A stretch of DNA of 64,000 nt from Sulfuritalea sp. (GCA_030651305.1 JAUSCI010000046.1:124001-188000), one strand, 5' to 3'. Shown: positions 26,658 to 36,695, counted from the stretch's first letter. Notes: generated by a model from the sequence alone, not told the origin. Made by a program: numbers and translations.

Positions 26658-26902
26658 TTTTCTGTTTTCACCTTTCCCCTGGATGCGGTAATGCCGGCAA
26701 ACTGCTGTTCGCTTTATACTTGAAAATCAGTGTATGAAAGTGTGGCGTGGTTTAATTTGGGCTATAGTCAAACAAGGTCCGATAGAGGTTATGTCGGCGA
26801 TAAACGACTGAGGAGCGTATCAGGCTTGTGGCATGAACCTCGGTGTTCTCAGGTGGTACGTACGATGGTGGCCATGTGTTAATAAGAGCGGGAGTTCGTA
26901 AA

Positions 26903-27568
26903 ATGTCTGGGAAACTACCCAATTGCGGTAATTCATCAATCCGGATGCTGGCCAGGCCGTCAGTTCGCGGCGCGCTGCTGGCGATGGCGATACCGTTCGC
27001 GTTCGGCGTGATGCCGGCGCAAGGCGCGGAACGCAGCGGCGAAAGCATCGCCAGGGAAGTTTGCGTCGCCTGCCACAAGACGGGCGAAAAAGGTGCCCCG
27101 GTCATCGGTGACAAGGCTGCCTGGGCCAAGCGCAAAACGCAGGGCCTGACCAACCTCGGCCAGCACGCCGTGGAGGGCATCCGCAACATGCCGGCACACG
27201 GCGGCAACGCCGGCTTGAGCAGTCCTGATCTGGAACGCGCCATCACCTACATGGTCAATCAGTCCGGTGGCAACTGGACCGAACCGGTCAACAAGGCGGC
27301 TCCCCAGAAGGGCCGTACCGGCGCGCAGTTGGTGAAAGCAAAATGCGGCGACTGTCACCAGACCGGAGCCAACGGAGCGCCGAAGATCGGCGATCGGGAC
27401 GCCTGGGTCAAGCGGGTCAGCGGCGGCCTCGACAAAGTGATCGCTTCGGGAATCCATGGCCGCGGCGCGATGCCGCCGCGCGGCGGTCTGGCGGATATCA
27501 CCGATGCCGAAATGCGGGCGGCGGTGGTCTACATGTTCACCGAAAGCACGGCGCCGAAGAAGAAATAG
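26903..27568 (+). CDS. Two-domain cytochrome c5-like protein
   Basis: The 221-residue exported protein has a leader of about 43 residues with a hydrophobic core (GALLAMAIPFAFGVMPAQG). Two similar class I cytochrome c domains follow, with CVACH (about 56-60) and CGDCH (about 148-152). Each has the GAPxIGD(K/R)xAWxKR signature and a distal methionine (NMPAHGG; AMPPRGG) typical of cytochrome c5. It likely carries electrons in the periplasm to a terminal oxidase or other reductase. The start at 26903 has GGGAG upstream; an earlier in-frame ATG has no site. Confidence 0.9.
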   Translation: MSGKLPNCGNSSIRMLARPSVRGALLAMAIPFAFGVMPAQGAERSGESIAREVCVACHKTGEKGAPVIGDKAAWAKRKTQGLTNLGQHAVEGIRNMPAHGGNAGLSSPDLERAITYMVNQSGGNWTEPVNKAAPQKGRTGAQLVKAKCGDCHQTGANGAPKIGDRDAWVKRVSGGLDKVIASGIHGRGAMPPRGGLADITDAEMRAAVVYMFTESTAPKKK

Positions 27569-27679
27569 GCAAACGAAAACCCGGTCGCGGCAATCGGGGC
27601 CTGCCGGCGTAACGGCCGATCATCCGGCGTAGCAGGTGCGCGTGCGGTGAAGCGCTACGGCCGCAACCATAAACACGCA

Positions 27680-28321
27680 CTACCGTTTGCCGCCCTCGGC
27701 ACGAACGCGGGCGACCAAAGCGTCGACGACAGCGATCAGTTCCGCGTAGCTTCCCTGCGTTATCGCCTGATAGCGTCCTTGCACCACCACCGCCGGGACG
27801 CCGGTCAGGCCTGATGACTGGCTCAGCTCGCGCGCCTGCTGGACGCGGCTCTGGACGCCGAAGGAGGACCAGGTCTCTCTGAACTTCGTTGGATCGATGC
27901 CCTTTCTTGCCACCCACTCGAACATGACTTTTTCGTCATCGAGACGCTGGCGACCGAGGTGTATCGCGGTAAAAACGTCGGTATGCAGTTTCTCCTGCAA
28001 ATCCATGGCCTCCAGGGTGTAGTAGAGCCTGGCGTCCGGCGTCCATTTGTTGTTGGGGCGTATCGCCGGCACGCGACGGAAGCTGACATCGGCGGGAAGC
28101 TTTTTCACCCACGCCGTCAGTACCGGCTCGAAATCAAAGCAGTGCGGGCAGCCGTACCAGAAAAACTCGATGACCTCTATCTTGCTGCTGTCGGTCGCCA
28201 GCGGCGGATTGATCAGCCGGAAATCCCGATCCTGCTTCAGTTCGACCGCACCGGCGCCAAGCGCCAGGCACAGGCCAAGCGTTGTCAGCACTACCGCCAG
28301 AACTCCACGCCATGCCCGCAT
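27680..28321 (-). CDS. dsbA: Thiol:disulfide interchange protein DsbA
   Basis: The 213-residue periplasmic oxidoreductase has a signal peptide (about 1-25) and the active site CPHC at 58-61 in FFWYGCPHCFDFEP. The cis-proline motif is in TGVPAVVVQGRY. DsbA introduces disulfides into exported proteins and is needed with c-type cytochrome maturation. It lies 9 bases after the SPOR-domain gene on the same strand, and argS is next upstream, the usual betaproteobacterial order. Confidence 0.96.
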   Translation of the reverse strand: MRAWRGVLAVVLTTLGLCLALGAGAVELKQDRDFRLINPPLATDSSKIEVIEFFWYGCPHCFDFEPVLTAWVKKLPADVSFRRVPAIRPNNKWTPDARLYYTLEAMDLQEKLHTDVFTAIHLGRQRLDDEKVMFEWVARKGIDPTKFRETWSSFGVQSRVQQARELSQSSGLTGVPAVVVQGRYQAITQGSYAELIAVVDALVARVRAEGGKR

Positions 28322-28330
28322 CCGCGTCTC

Positions 28331-28996
28331 CTACTCTTTCTGCCTGATGACGGTGCCTTGCGTCCCGCTTTGAGACAGCAAAGCGCGTGCGCGGTTCATT
28401 TCTTCGGGATCGCGGAAAGGGCCGACGCGCACCCGATGCATGGTGCCCTTGTCGGGAACGCTGACTTCCTGCACGCTGGCTTCAAGGCCGGTCAGCGCCA
28501 GCTTGGCCTTGAGGTTGTCGGCATCGGCGGCCTTCTGGAAAGCGCCGACCTGAAGAAAGAATGTTTCGCTGGGCGCCGGCTTGACTTCGACCCCGGGCGC
28601 AATGGTAACCCCCGGCGGCGGCGCAGCCGGCGCGGCACTGCCGGGCGTGCTCGGCTGCTTGTTGCCTTCGAGAATGCCGTAGAACTCGAAGCGCTGGCGA
28701 TCGACGGCCTTGTCACCGGGTTTGCCGGGCAGCGGCGCCGGAGTCGCCGTGCCGCCCGGCGTCGCCGGCGATTCCTTGTCGGTCCTGGGTGCGCCTTCGT
28801 ATTTGTGCTGGAACGGCAGAGGCGACTTGTTGAGATACCAGACCACGCCGAAGGCGATCAGCATGCCGATGACGAGGCCGATGAAAATGCCGAGCAGCGT
28901 GCCGCCTCTGCTGTTCGTCCACGGCCCGCGCGTGGCCGACGCCGCGCGCGCCGCTTTGTCCGAAGTTCTATAACGGGTCTTGTCGAATTTACCCAT
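28331..28996 (-). CDS. SPOR-domain inner-membrane protein (FtsN-like)
   Basis: The 221-residue protein has a short cytoplasmic N-terminus, one membrane helix (about 33-55, TLLGIFIGLVIGMLIAFGVV), a proline-rich periplasmic linker and a C-terminal SPOR domain (about 145-221, FFLQVGAFQKAADADNLKAK). SPOR domains bind denuded peptidoglycan at the division septum. The start at 28996 lies 2 bases after the argS stop. The position between argS and dsbA is conserved in related bacteria. Confidence 0.92.
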   Translation of the reverse strand: MGKFDKTRYRTSDKAARAASATRGPWTNSRGGTLLGIFIGLVIGMLIAFGVVWYLNKSPLPFQHKYEGAPRTDKESPATPGGTATPAPLPGKPGDKAVDRQRFEFYGILEGNKQPSTPGSAAPAAPPPGVTIAPGVEVKPAPSETFFLQVGAFQKAADADNLKAKLALTGLEASVQEVSVPDKGTMHRVRVGPFRDPEEMNRARALLSQSGTQGTVIRQKE

Positions 28997-28998
28997 GG

Positions 28999-30774
28999 TC
29001 ACATGCTCACCGGTTGCGAAACTCCCAGCAGGGAAAGTCCATTCTGCAGTACCTGCCGCGTTGCCAACGCCAGCGCCAGGCGCGCCAGGCGCGTTGGCTG
29101 ATCGTCCACCAGCAGCCGCTCGGCGTTGTACCAGCTGTGGAAATCGCCGGCCAGATCCTTGAGGTAGAAAGCCAGCGCATGCGGCGCATAGTCGCGCGCC
29201 GCAATCTGGATCAATTCCGGAAACTCGGCCAGCCGAGCGCATAGCGCAAACTCGCGCTCATGCTGCAATGGCGTCAGATCAGCCTGGGCCAGCACCGCCT
29301 GATCACCCTCCCATTGCGCCAGCACCGAACAGATGCGGGCGTGGGCATACTGGACGTAGTACACCGGGTTGTCATTGCTCTCCGACTTCGCCAGGTCGAG
29401 ATCGAAATCCAGCGCCTGATCGCATTTGCGCAGCATGTAGAAAAAGCGGCAGGCGTCATTGCCGACTTCCGCGCGCAACTGGCGCAAGGTCACGTACTCG
29501 CCGGAGCGGGTGGACATCGAGACCTTGTGGCCGTCGCGGAACAGGCTGACAAACTGCACCAGCGTCACATCCAGCCGCTCGGCATTCGCTCCGGAAGCAC
29601 TGAGGGCGCCCTTGACCCGCGAAATATAGCCGTGGTGATCGGCGCCCCAGACGTCGATCACCTTGTCGAAGCCGCGTTCGAACTTGTTCAGGTGATAGGC
29701 AATGTCCGACGCAAAATACGTGTAAATGCCATTGTCGCGCTGAACCACGCGGTCCTTCTCGTCGCCAAAGGCGGTGGAGTTGAACCACTTGGCGCCGCCC
29801 TGCAGATAGATGTGGCCGGACTTCTCCAGCGTCGCCACGGCCCGCGCCACCATGCCCGTTTCGAAGAGGCTGCGCTCGGAGAACCAGACATCGAAATGCA
29901 CGCCGAATTCTTCAAGGTCGGCGCGGCAATCCGTCAGTTGCTCGTTCAGCACATGGCCGTGAATGTACATCCAGTCCTCGCCCAGCAGATCCTTGCCGGC
30001 GAGAATCAGTCCGTCGAGCCGGGCCTCGGCATCTTCGGTGTCCGGGACGCAGGCCAGCACGGCTTCGGCCGGATGCACATAGCGATCACCGTGAGCCAGC
30101 TTCACCTGTTCCGCCATTTCGCGGACGTAGCCGCCCTGATAGGCATTGGGTGGAAAGGGCACGGGTTCGTCGAACAGTTCGAGATAGCGCAGCCAGGCGG
30201 AAACAGCGAGAATGTCCATCTGCCGGCCGGCGTCATTGACGTAATACTCGCGCGTCACCTCAAACCCGGCGAACGCCAGCAGCGAGGCCAGGCTTGCGCC
30301 ATAGGCCGCACCCCGACCATGGCCGACATGTAGCGGGCCGGTCGGGTTGGCGGAAACGAATTCGACCTGCAGCCGACGCGCCATCTTGCCGCTGCGCGCC
30401 GCGCCACGGCCAAAGGCATGCCCGGCGGCAAGCACCGCGCCGACCACGGCGGTTCGCGCCGCGGGGGTCAGGGTGAAGTTGATGAAGCCGGCGCCGGCGA
30501 CTTCTGCTTTCGTCACGTAGGGCGACGGCGGCAATTCGCGCACCATGCGCTCGGCTATCTGGCGCGGATTGGTCTTCAGCTCGCGCGCCAGTTGCAGTGC
30601 CAGATTGCTGGCAAAATCGCCGTGGCTGGCCTGTTTCGGGCGTTCCAGAATGATTTCGGTCAGGCCCTGTTCGGGTGCCACCCTGGCCAGCGCGGCACGC
30701 AGCAAGCCGGCGAGATGCTGGCGGACATCGAAGGAACTGCCGGCGGTGCGAATGGGTGCGCTGGATACAGCCAT
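28999..30774 (-). CDS. argS: Arginyl-tRNA synthetase
   Basis: The 591-residue class I synthetase has an N-terminal Add-1 domain (1-105), the HIGH-type motif HVGH at 149-152 ([12 protein letters not shown]), the KMSK equivalent KVSMSTRSG and a C-terminal anticodon-binding DALR domain ending [10 protein letters not shown]. It charges tRNA-Arg in the cytoplasm. It is the first gene of argS-SPOR-dsbA. ubiB is divergent, so the short gap 30775-30846 holds both promoters. Confidence 0.98.
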   Translation of the reverse strand: MAVSSAPIRTAGSSFDVRQHLAGLLRAALARVAPEQGLTEIILERPKQASHGDFASNLALQLARELKTNPRQIAERMVRELPPSPYVTKAEVAGAGFINFTLTPAARTAVVGAVLAAGHAFGRGAARSGKMARRLQVEFVSANPTGPLHVGHGRGAAYGASLASLLAFAGFEVTREYYVNDAGRQMDILAVSAWLRYLELFDEPVPFPPNAYQGGYVREMAEQVKLAHGDRYVHPAEAVLACVPDTEDAEARLDGLILAGKDLLGEDWMYIHGHVLNEQLTDCRADLEEFGVHFDVWFSERSLFETGMVARAVATLEKSGHIYLQGGAKWFNSTAFGDEKDRVVQRDNGIYTYFASDIAYHLNKFERGFDKVIDVWGADHHGYISRVKGALSASGANAERLDVTLVQFVSLFRDGHKVSMSTRSGEYVTLRQLRAEVGNDACRFFYMLRKCDQALDFDLDLAKSESNDNPVYYVQYAHARICSVLAQWEGDQAVLAQADLTPLQHEREFALCARLAEFPELIQIAARDYAPHALAFYLKDLAGDFHSWYNAERLLVDDQPTRLARLALALATRQVLQNGLSLLGVSQPVSM

Positions 30775-30846
30775 ATCTTGAGTATGCGGGGTGTTTCGGT
30801 AGGCTCTGAATTATACTTCCCGTTTATTGTCTGCCCCAGCCCTCCC

Positions 30847-32394
30847 TTGCGCATCTTCCGCCTCATCCGCATCGCCCGTGTTGCCTATCTCTACGGGCTA
30901 GACAGTCTGGTCCTCGAACACGAACTCGAGCTCGGCTTCTGGCCGCGCGTCATCCAGGCGATGCAGCGGATGATGTTCTGGCGCGATCTGTCGGCGCCGC
31001 GCGCCGTGCGCCTGCGCCAGGCGCTGGAAGATCTGGGGCCGATTTTCGTCAAGTTCGGCCAGTTGCTGTCGACCCGGCGTGACCTGCTGCCGCTGGATAT
31101 CGCCGACGAACTGGCGAAGCTGCAGGACAGCGTGCCGCCGTTTTCGTCAGACCTCGCCATCGCCGAACTGGAGAAGGCCTATGGCAGGCCGGTGGACCAG
31201 GTCTTCGCCAAATTCGAGCGCGAGCCGGTGGCCTCGGCCTCGGTAGCACAGGTGCATTTCGCCGTGCTGCACGAGAAAGACGGCGGCCGCGAAGTCGCGG
31301 TGAAGATCCTGCGCCCCGGCATCCTGCCCGTGATCGAGCATGACATCGCCTTGCTGCAGGTCGCCGCCAGCCTGCTGGAAACCGTCTGGGCCGACGGCCG
31401 GCGACTCAAGCCGCGCGAGGTGGTGGCCGAGTTCGACAAGTACCTGCACTACGAGCTGGACCTGATGCGCGAAGCGGCCAACTGCTCGCAACTGCGGCGC
31501 AACTTCGAGGGCTCCGATCTGCTGATCCTGCCCGAGGTGCATTGGGACTGGTGCACACAAAGCGTCATGGTCATGGAGCGCATGCATGGCACCATGATTT
31601 CGCAGGTCGACACGCTGCGTGAAAAAGGCGTGGACATTCCGCGACTGGCTCGCGCCGGAGTCGAGATTTTCTTCACCCAGGTGTTTCGCGACGGCTTCTT
31701 CCACGCCGACATGCATCCCGGCAACATCTTTGTCGTCACCGAAGGCGCACGCAAGGGCTGCTACATCGCGCTCGATTTCGGCATCGTCGGCACCTTGTCG
31801 GATGTCGACAAGAACTATCTGGCGCAGAATTTTCTCGCCTTCTTCCATCGCGACTACAAGCGCGTCGCCGAAGTGCACATCGAGTCCGGCTGGGCACCGA
31901 GAGACACCCGTGTCGACGAATTCGAGGCGGCGATCCGCTCCGTCTGCGAGCCCTTCTTCGACCGGCCGCTGAAGGAAATCTCGCTCGGCCGCGTCCTGCT
32001 GCGCCTGTTCCAGACCTCGCGCCAGTTCAATGTCGAAGTGCAGCCGCAACTGGTGCTGCTGCAAAAGACCCTGCTCAACATCGAGGGCCTGGGCCGCGAA
32101 CTCGATCCCGATCTCGACCTGTGGCAGACCGCCCTGCCCTACCTCGAACGCTGGATGAGCGGGCAACTGGGCTGGCTGGCGCTGGAGAACAACATCAAGC
32201 GCGAAGCCTCAAGCTGGGCCAAGCTGCTGCCGACCCTGCCACGACTGATGCATCAGGCGCTGACCGCCACCGCGACGCCGGCGCCCAATCTCGAACTGGA
32301 AAGCCTGTCCGCCGAAGTGCGCGGCCTCCGTCATCTGCTGTGGGTTGTGCTGGCGGTTGCAGCCGGCGCGCTGGTCTTCGCCATTCTGCGCTAG
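30847..32394 (+). CDS. ubiB: Ubiquinone biosynthesis kinase-like protein UbiB
   Basis: The 515-residue protein carries the conserved [14 protein letters not shown] motif, the ABC1/ADCK core, the catalytic FHADMHPGN and ALDFGIVG motifs and two C-terminal membrane helices ([19 protein letters not shown]). UbiB is an atypical ATPase needed for ubiquinone synthesis. The start is uncertain. TTG 30847 fits the family N-terminus ([19 protein letters not shown]) and lies downstream of a possible -10 TTATACT at about 30813. ATG 30784 would add 21 residues coded by promoter-like sequence. Confidence 0.93.
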   Translation: MRIFRLIRIARVAYLYGLDSLVLEHELELGFWPRVIQAMQRMMFWRDLSAPRAVRLRQALEDLGPIFVKFGQLLSTRRDLLPLDIADELAKLQDSVPPFSSDLAIAELEKAYGRPVDQVFAKFEREPVASASVAQVHFAVLHEKDGGREVAVKILRPGILPVIEHDIALLQVAASLLETVWADGRRLKPREVVAEFDKYLHYELDLMREAANCSQLRRNFEGSDLLILPEVHWDWCTQSVMVMERMHGTMISQVDTLREKGVDIPRLARAGVEIFFTQVFRDGFFHADMHPGNIFVVTEGARKGCYIALDFGIVGTLSDVDKNYLAQNFLAFFHRDYKRVAEVHIESGWAPRDTRVDEFEAAIRSVCEPFFDRPLKEISLGRVLLRLFQTSRQFNVEVQPQLVLLQKTLLNIEGLGRELDPDLDLWQTALPYLERWMSGQLGWLALENNIKREASSWAKLLPTLPRLMHQALTATATPAPNLELESLSAEVRGLRHLLWVVLAVAAGALVFAILR

Positions 32395-32410
32395 CGACAG
32401 GAGGACGGAG

Positions 32411-33907
32411 ATGCTGCTCTGGTTCGTTGTGCTCTATCTTCTGGTGTCGGTCGGCATCGGCCTGATTGCCGCGACCCGCGTCCATAACGCCAAGGACTTC
32501 GCCGTCGCCGGTCGCAGTCTGCCCTGGCCGATCGTGATGGCGACGGTATTCGCCACCTGGTTCGGCGCCGAATCGATCTTCGGCATTTCCGGCACCTTCC
32601 TCAAGGACGGCCTCGGCGGCGTGGTGGCCGATCCCTTCGGTTCCTCGATATGCCTGGTGCTGGCCGGCGTCCTGTTTTCCCGCTATCTCTACAAGCTCAA
32701 TATCATCACCCTCGGCGACTTCTACCGCATGCGCTACAACCGCACGGTCGAAGTGCTGACCACGCTTTGCATCGTGGTGTCCTATCTGGGCTGGGTAGCG
32801 GCGCAGGTCAAGGCGCTCGGGCTGCTGTTTTTCGCCGTCACCGATGGCGCCGTCGGGGTGGAAACGGGCATGGTACTGGGTACGGTGCTGGTGCTGACCT
32901 ACACCGTGTTCGGCGGCATGTTCTCGGTGGCGATTCTCGATTTCGTGCAGATGATCGTCATGCTCGGCGGCCTGCTGTTCGTCGCCTGGCTGGTCAGCGG
33001 GAAAGTCGGCGGTGGCGCCACGGCGGTTTTCGATCACGCCAGCGCCGCCGGCAAGTTCAGCTTCTTTCCGCCCGCCGATCCCTGGCTCTGGCTTACTTTC
33101 ATCGGCACCGGCATCACCATGATGTTCGGCTCGATTCCGCAGCAGGACGTGTTCCAGCGCGTGACCTCGGCGAAGAGCGCAAAGATCGCGCTGTGGGGCT
33201 CGGTGGCGGGTGCGTCGCTGTATTTCTGCTTCACTTTCGTGCCGATGTTCATCGCCTACTCGGCGACGCTGATAGACCCGGCCACCTTCGGCGGCATGGT
33301 GGAAAAGAACGCCGAACTCATCATCCCGACGCTGGTCAAGAGTTACACGCCGCTGTTCGCCCAGGTACTGTTCTACGGCGCCGTGCTGTCGGCCATCATG
33401 AGCACCGCCTCGGCAACGCTGCTGGCGCCTTCGGTCACCTTCTCCGAAAACGTGATCCGCGGCTTCTACCCGAACATGGGCGACCACCAGTTCCTGCGCG
33501 TGATGCGCTTCTCGCTGGTGACTTTCGCCGGCATGGTGCTGGGGTTTGCGCTGTACAACGACGCCTCGATCTTCAAGATGGTGGAAAACGCCTACAAGAT
33601 CACCCTGGCCGGCGCCTTCGTGCCGCTGGTGTTCGGCATCCTGTGGTCGCGGGCGACCACGCAGGGCGCGCTGGCGTCGATTTTCGGCGGTCTCGTGTCG
33701 TGGGTACTGGTCGAGGTGATGATCGGCGAAGCCAGCCCGGTGCCGCCGCAACTGATCGGCTTTGGCGTGTCGATCCTCGGCATGCTGGCGGGCTCGCTGC
33801 TGCCGCAATGGGTCGGTCACAAACTGCCGCAGCATGACCTGCACGCGATGCTGCATCACCAGGCTGCGGCGCAGACCCATCACACCGAACCAGAGCACAG
33901 GCATTAG
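32411..33907 (+). CDS. Sodium:solute symporter family (SSS) transporter
   Basis: The 498-residue protein has about 13 membrane helices. FAVAGRSLPWPIVMATVFATWFG and GDFYRMRYNRTVEVLTT are typical SSS (PutP/PanF-like) segments, and the sodium-site serines lie in SAIMSTASATLLAPS. The substrate is not clear. A strong AGGAGG precedes ATG 32411. A degenerate copy of the dispersed repeat is read in frame as KVGGGATA (about 198-205). The His-rich C-terminus (HHQAAAQTHHTEPEHRH) is unusual and might bind metal. Confidence 0.92.
   Translation: MLLWFVVLYLLVSVGIGLIAATRVHNAKDFAVAGRSLPWPIVMATVFATWFGAESIFGISGTFLKDGLGGVVADPFGSSICLVLAGVLFSRYLYKLNIITLGDFYRMRYNRTVEVLTTLCIVVSYLGWVAAQVKALGLLFFAVTDGAVGVETGMVLGTVLVLTYTVFGGMFSVAILDFVQMIVMLGGLLFVAWLVSGKVGGGATAVFDHASAAGKFSFFPPADPWLWLTFIGTGITMMFGSIPQQDVFQRVTSAKSAKIALWGSVAGASLYFCFTFVPMFIAYSATLIDPATFGGMVEKNAELIIPTLVKSYTPLFAQVLFYGAVLSAIMSTASATLLAPSVTFSENVIRGFYPNMGDHQFLRVMRFSLVTFAGMVLGFALYNDASIFKMVENAYKITLAGAFVPLVFGILWSRATTQGALASIFGGLVSWVLVEVMIGEASPVPPQLIGFGVSILGMLAGSLLPQWVGHKLPQHDLHAMLHHQAAAQTHHTEPEHRH
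33001..33024 (-). repeat. Dispersed 24-bp repeat, degenerate copy inside the symporter gene
   Basis: Three mismatches to the consensus on the minus strand. Read in frame on the plus strand as KVGGGATA. Confidence 0.45.
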
Positions 33908-33922
33908 CCTCTGTCGTCAATC

Positions 33923-35083
33923 ATGGCCGACAAGCAATCCCTCTACGAACTGCTCGGCCTCACTGACAAAGCTTCGCCCGAGGACATCCAGAACACCCAT
34001 GGGGCGCTACGCCGGGCGCTGGATGCCCAGCCCGACAGCGAGGAAAAGCGTCATCGCATCACGATCCTGAACGGCGCCCGCGACGTGCTGCTGGACCGGC
34101 GACAGCGCGCCAGTTATGACCGCCGCCAGCGCGACAGGAGCCAGCAGGGCCGGCGGCAGACCGATAACCCGCGAGGAAGTCCGAGGTGGCGTGGCGTGGC
34201 GCTAACCCTGTTGTTGCTCGCCGGCCTGGGCTATCCGGCCTGGTACTACCTGACCCTGCCCCCCGCCGTGAAAACGCCGCCCCAGGCAAAAGCCGCCGTG
34301 GCGCCAGAACCGACTTTCGCCGCACCGGCTGTCAGCGAGAAGAACGACGCCGACAACCTCGCCGCCGACATCGCCGCCCAGTTGCCGCTGGTGGCACCAA
34401 CTGTGGCCCCCTCGCGGCAAGCCCCCGCCGCTGCGCCAGCCGCGGTTGCGGAGAAAGCGCCATCGCGTCCGCCACCGGATTCGCCTCCCGCCAATTCCGC
34501 GCGGGCCATCGCCGAGTCGACTTACGCCGTCCTCGGCGGCAGCAGCCTGGGCACCGGCGTCGCCATCGACCGCGACAAGCTGCTCACCAACTGTCATGTC
34601 ATCGCACCCAATGTACATCAGGGCCCCCTGGTGGCGATCAATGCCGCCACCGGCGCATCGACGCGCATCACCCACGCCGCCTTTCTCGTCAAGGAGGACG
34701 CCTGCGTCGCCTACGCCCCCGGCCTGAACGCCAGGCCAATGCCGCTGCGCGATGCCGCCCGGCTTGCGCCGGGGACGAAAATCTACAGTCTCGGTTTTGC
34801 CCGGGGCCGCCTGACCTACTCGACGGGCACGCTGATCGGGGTCATCCAGCGCAGCGGCCAGAACTATCTGGTGTCCACCAATTATTGCGACCATGGCGTC
34901 TCCGGCGGGCCGCTGGTCGACGCTGACGGCAATCTGGTCGGTCTCACCTCGGGGGGGACGCGCGACAAACGATTCTGCGCCTCGTTGACCTCCGAAACGG
35001 CGCGCCGGGTGCTCGACCAAACCCTGATCGCCATCGACGGTTTCCCGACCGACTACCTGACCAATTTGCAACGCCGCTGGTAG
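33923..35083 (+). CDS. J-domain-like / transmembrane / trypsin-like serine protease fusion
   Basis: The protein has 386 residues. Residues 5-67 (LYELLGLTDKASPEDIQ... YDRR) follow the J-domain helices, but the HPD tripeptide that activates DnaK is missing. A membrane helix (about 90-110) leads to a Pro/Ala-rich linker and then a trypsin-like domain (about 195-386) with His in TNCHV and the catalytic serine in GVSGGPLVD; an acidic residue in VKEDACV is in place for the triad. It resembles DegP-type proteases without PDZ domains and probably works in the periplasm, the degenerate J part facing the cytoplasm. A diverged dispersed repeat codes AVAPEPTF in the linker. Confidence 0.85.
   Translation: MADKQSLYELLGLTDKASPEDIQNTHGALRRALDAQPDSEEKRHRITILNGARDVLLDRRQRASYDRRQRDRSQQGRRQTDNPRGSPRWRGVALTLLLLAGLGYPAWYYLTLPPAVKTPPQAKAAVAPEPTFAAPAVSEKNDADNLAADIAAQLPLVAPTVAPSRQAPAAAPAAVAEKAPSRPPPDSPPANSARAIAESTYAVLGGSSLGTGVAIDRDKLLTNCHVIAPNVHQGPLVAINAATGASTRITHAAFLVKEDACVAYAPGLNARPMPLRDAARLAPGTKIYSLGFARGRLTYSTGTLIGVIQRSGQNYLVSTNYCDHGVSGGPLVDADGNLVGLTSGGTRDKRFCASLTSETARRVLDQTLIAIDGFPTDYLTNLQRRW
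34295..34318 (+). repeat. Dispersed 24-bp repeat, diverged copy in the protease linker
   Basis: About four mismatches to the consensus; read in frame as AVAPEPTF, similar to AVPPAPTF in ComM. Confidence 0.4.
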
Positions 35084-35134
35084 GACGCGCGTCGGGCTTG
35101 TCCCCCCGCGGCGAAGCCGGCAGAATCCGGAGTT

Positions 35135-36202
35135 GTGGCAAACAACTCACGCACCCATCTGACTCTCTACCTGACCAGCGGCTATGTGCTGTTGATCATC
35201 TACGCGAGTTTGTATCCGCTCACTGGCTGGCACGACAGCGGCGGCAACCCGCTTGCCTTTCTCGGTTCGGCCTGGCCGCGTTACTGGACCGGCTTCGATC
35301 TGGCGACCAACGTCGCCGCCTACCTGCCCTTCGGATTCTTCTGCACGGCGGCACTGCGCGGCCGCGTGGCTCCCAATGCGGCCTGGCTGACGGCAGCCAT
35401 GCTCGGCGGCGGATTGAGCTTGCTCATGGAACTGTTGCAGAACTACCTGCCCAGCCGGATCCCCTCCAATCTGGACCTGGGCTGCAATGCCGCTGGCGCC
35501 GTGCTCGGGGGCCTGATCGGCTCGCGCTGGGGTTCACTCGCACTGGATGAAGGACGTCTGGCGCACTGGCGCCGACGCACCATGATGCATGCGTATGGCG
35601 TGGACATGGGAGTGCTGCTGATCATGGCCTGGCTGATGACCCAGCTGTCGCCCGAGACCCTGCTCTTCGGCAGCGGCAACCTCCGCCAGATGCTCGACCT
35701 GCCGCCGGTGCAGCCGTTTTTGCCGGAGCGCTTTGTCAGCCTCGAAGCCGCCATTGCCGCCGCCGGCCTGCTGGCGGCCGGGCTGATTGCCACGCTGTTG
35801 CTGCGCCGCCAGGCCCGTCTGCTGACCGCCGGACTGTTGCTGGCCGCACTGCTGATCAAGACCCTGGCGCATGCACTGCTGATGGAGCCGGCAGCGGCGC
35901 TGGCCTGGATCACGCCGGGCAACGGCGCCGGCATGGCGATCGGGCTGGTCATGTGGTGGGCCGCGTCCTTCCTGATCTTTCCGCTGCAGCGCGCGGTGGC
36001 GGCGCTGGCGCTATTGTTCGCCACCGTCATGGTGAATGTCGCCCCGGAGAATCCCTATCTGCTCAATACGCTGCACATCTGGAATCCGGGCCAGTTCCTG
36101 AATTTCAACGGCCTGACGCGACTGATCTGCTCGCTGTGGCCTTTCCTTGCCCTGCCCTGGCTGATGATCTACCGTCCGGAACGACATGAACTCAATTACT
36201 GA
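35135..36202 (+). CDS. VanZ-like membrane protein
   Basis: The 355-residue protein starts at GTG 35135. The N-terminal VanZ-like domain (about 10-130) has helices and the motif FDLATNVAAYLPFGFF with LLQNYLPSRIPSNLDLGCNAAGA. Further helices continue to the C-terminus (about 10 in all). VanZ was named for teicoplanin resistance, but the biochemical activity of most members is unknown. It overlaps the downstream MazG-like gene by 17 bases. Confidence 0.85.
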   Translation: MANNSRTHLTLYLTSGYVLLIIYASLYPLTGWHDSGGNPLAFLGSAWPRYWTGFDLATNVAAYLPFGFFCTAALRGRVAPNAAWLTAAMLGGGLSLLMELLQNYLPSRIPSNLDLGCNAAGAVLGGLIGSRWGSLALDEGRLAHWRRRTMMHAYGVDMGVLLIMAWLMTQLSPETLLFGSGNLRQMLDLPPVQPFLPERFVSLEAAIAAAGLLAAGLIATLLLRRQARLLTAGLLLAALLIKTLAHALLMEPAAALAWITPGNGAGMAIGLVMWWAASFLIFPLQRAVAALALLFATVMVNVAPENPYLLNTLHIWNPGQFLNFNGLTRLICSLWPFLALPWLMIYRPERHELNY

Positions 36203-36509
36203 CCTCACCAGCCTGCGCGATGCGCTGCGTGCCTTCTGCGCCGCACGCGACTGGCATCGCTTCCACACGCCGAAAAATCTCGTCATGGCCTTGAGCGTCG
36301 AAGCGGCTGAACTGGTCGAGCACTTCCAGTGGGCGACGCCCGAGGAGAGCCTCATGCTCACCCCAGAAAAGCGCGCCGAGGTCGCCGACGAAATAGCCGA
36401 TGTGCTGATCTACCTGACCGAACTGGCCGACGTGCTCGGCATCGACCCGATCGCTGCTGCACGGCAAAAGATCGTCAAGAACGCGGTCAAATATCCGCCG
36501 CCCTTATAA
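36186..36509 (+). CDS. MazG-like nucleotide pyrophosphohydrolase
   Basis: The 107-residue all-helical protein has the acidic motif EAAELVEHFQW and the downstream EIADVLIYLTELAD, the EExxE-12-ExxD magnesium sites of the MazG/RS21-C6 group. These enzymes hydrolyse non-canonical or surplus (d)NTPs to monophosphates. Its start overlaps the end of the VanZ-like gene. The preferred nucleotide is not known. Confidence 0.9.
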   Translation: MNSITDLTSLRDALRAFCAARDWHRFHTPKNLVMALSVEAAELVEHFQWATPEESLMLTPEKRAEVADEIADVLIYLTELADVLGIDPIAAARQKIVKNAVKYPPPL

Positions 36510-36527
36510 TCCAAAACCACAAGCCTT

Positions 36528-36656
36528 TAGCCACAGAGGGCACAGAGAACACAGGGGAAAGCAGAACAATCTGGGTAAGGCGTCCTTCATGGTTGTCGAA
36601 TTGCTTGTAGTTGTAGGTTGGGTTTTCTCTGTGTTCTCTGTGCCCTCCGTGGCTGA
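36528..36656. repeat. Long imperfect inverted repeat, mobile-repeat-like
   Basis: Left arm 36528-36560 (GCCACAGAGGGCACAGAG...) and right arm 36623-36656 are reverse complements over about 33 bases with few mismatches, around a 62-bp centre. It fills the gap between the MazG-like and ferredoxin genes. Such GCACAGAGAACACAG arms are familiar as dispersed repeats in many genomes. Confidence 0.75.
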
Positions 36657-36695
36657 TTGATTTTTCGACTCTTCCTTGTCTGAAACCCACGCCCC

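Noticed and set aside
30784-30846. Longer start for ubiB at ATG 30784
   Set aside because: The extra 21 residues do not resemble the family and are coded by a promoter-like stretch. Kept as an alternative only.
32195-33904. Open frame of 569 codons on the minus strand opposite the symporter
   Set aside because: A shadow of the symporter gene: biased toward H, Q, R and D, and without any family resemblance.
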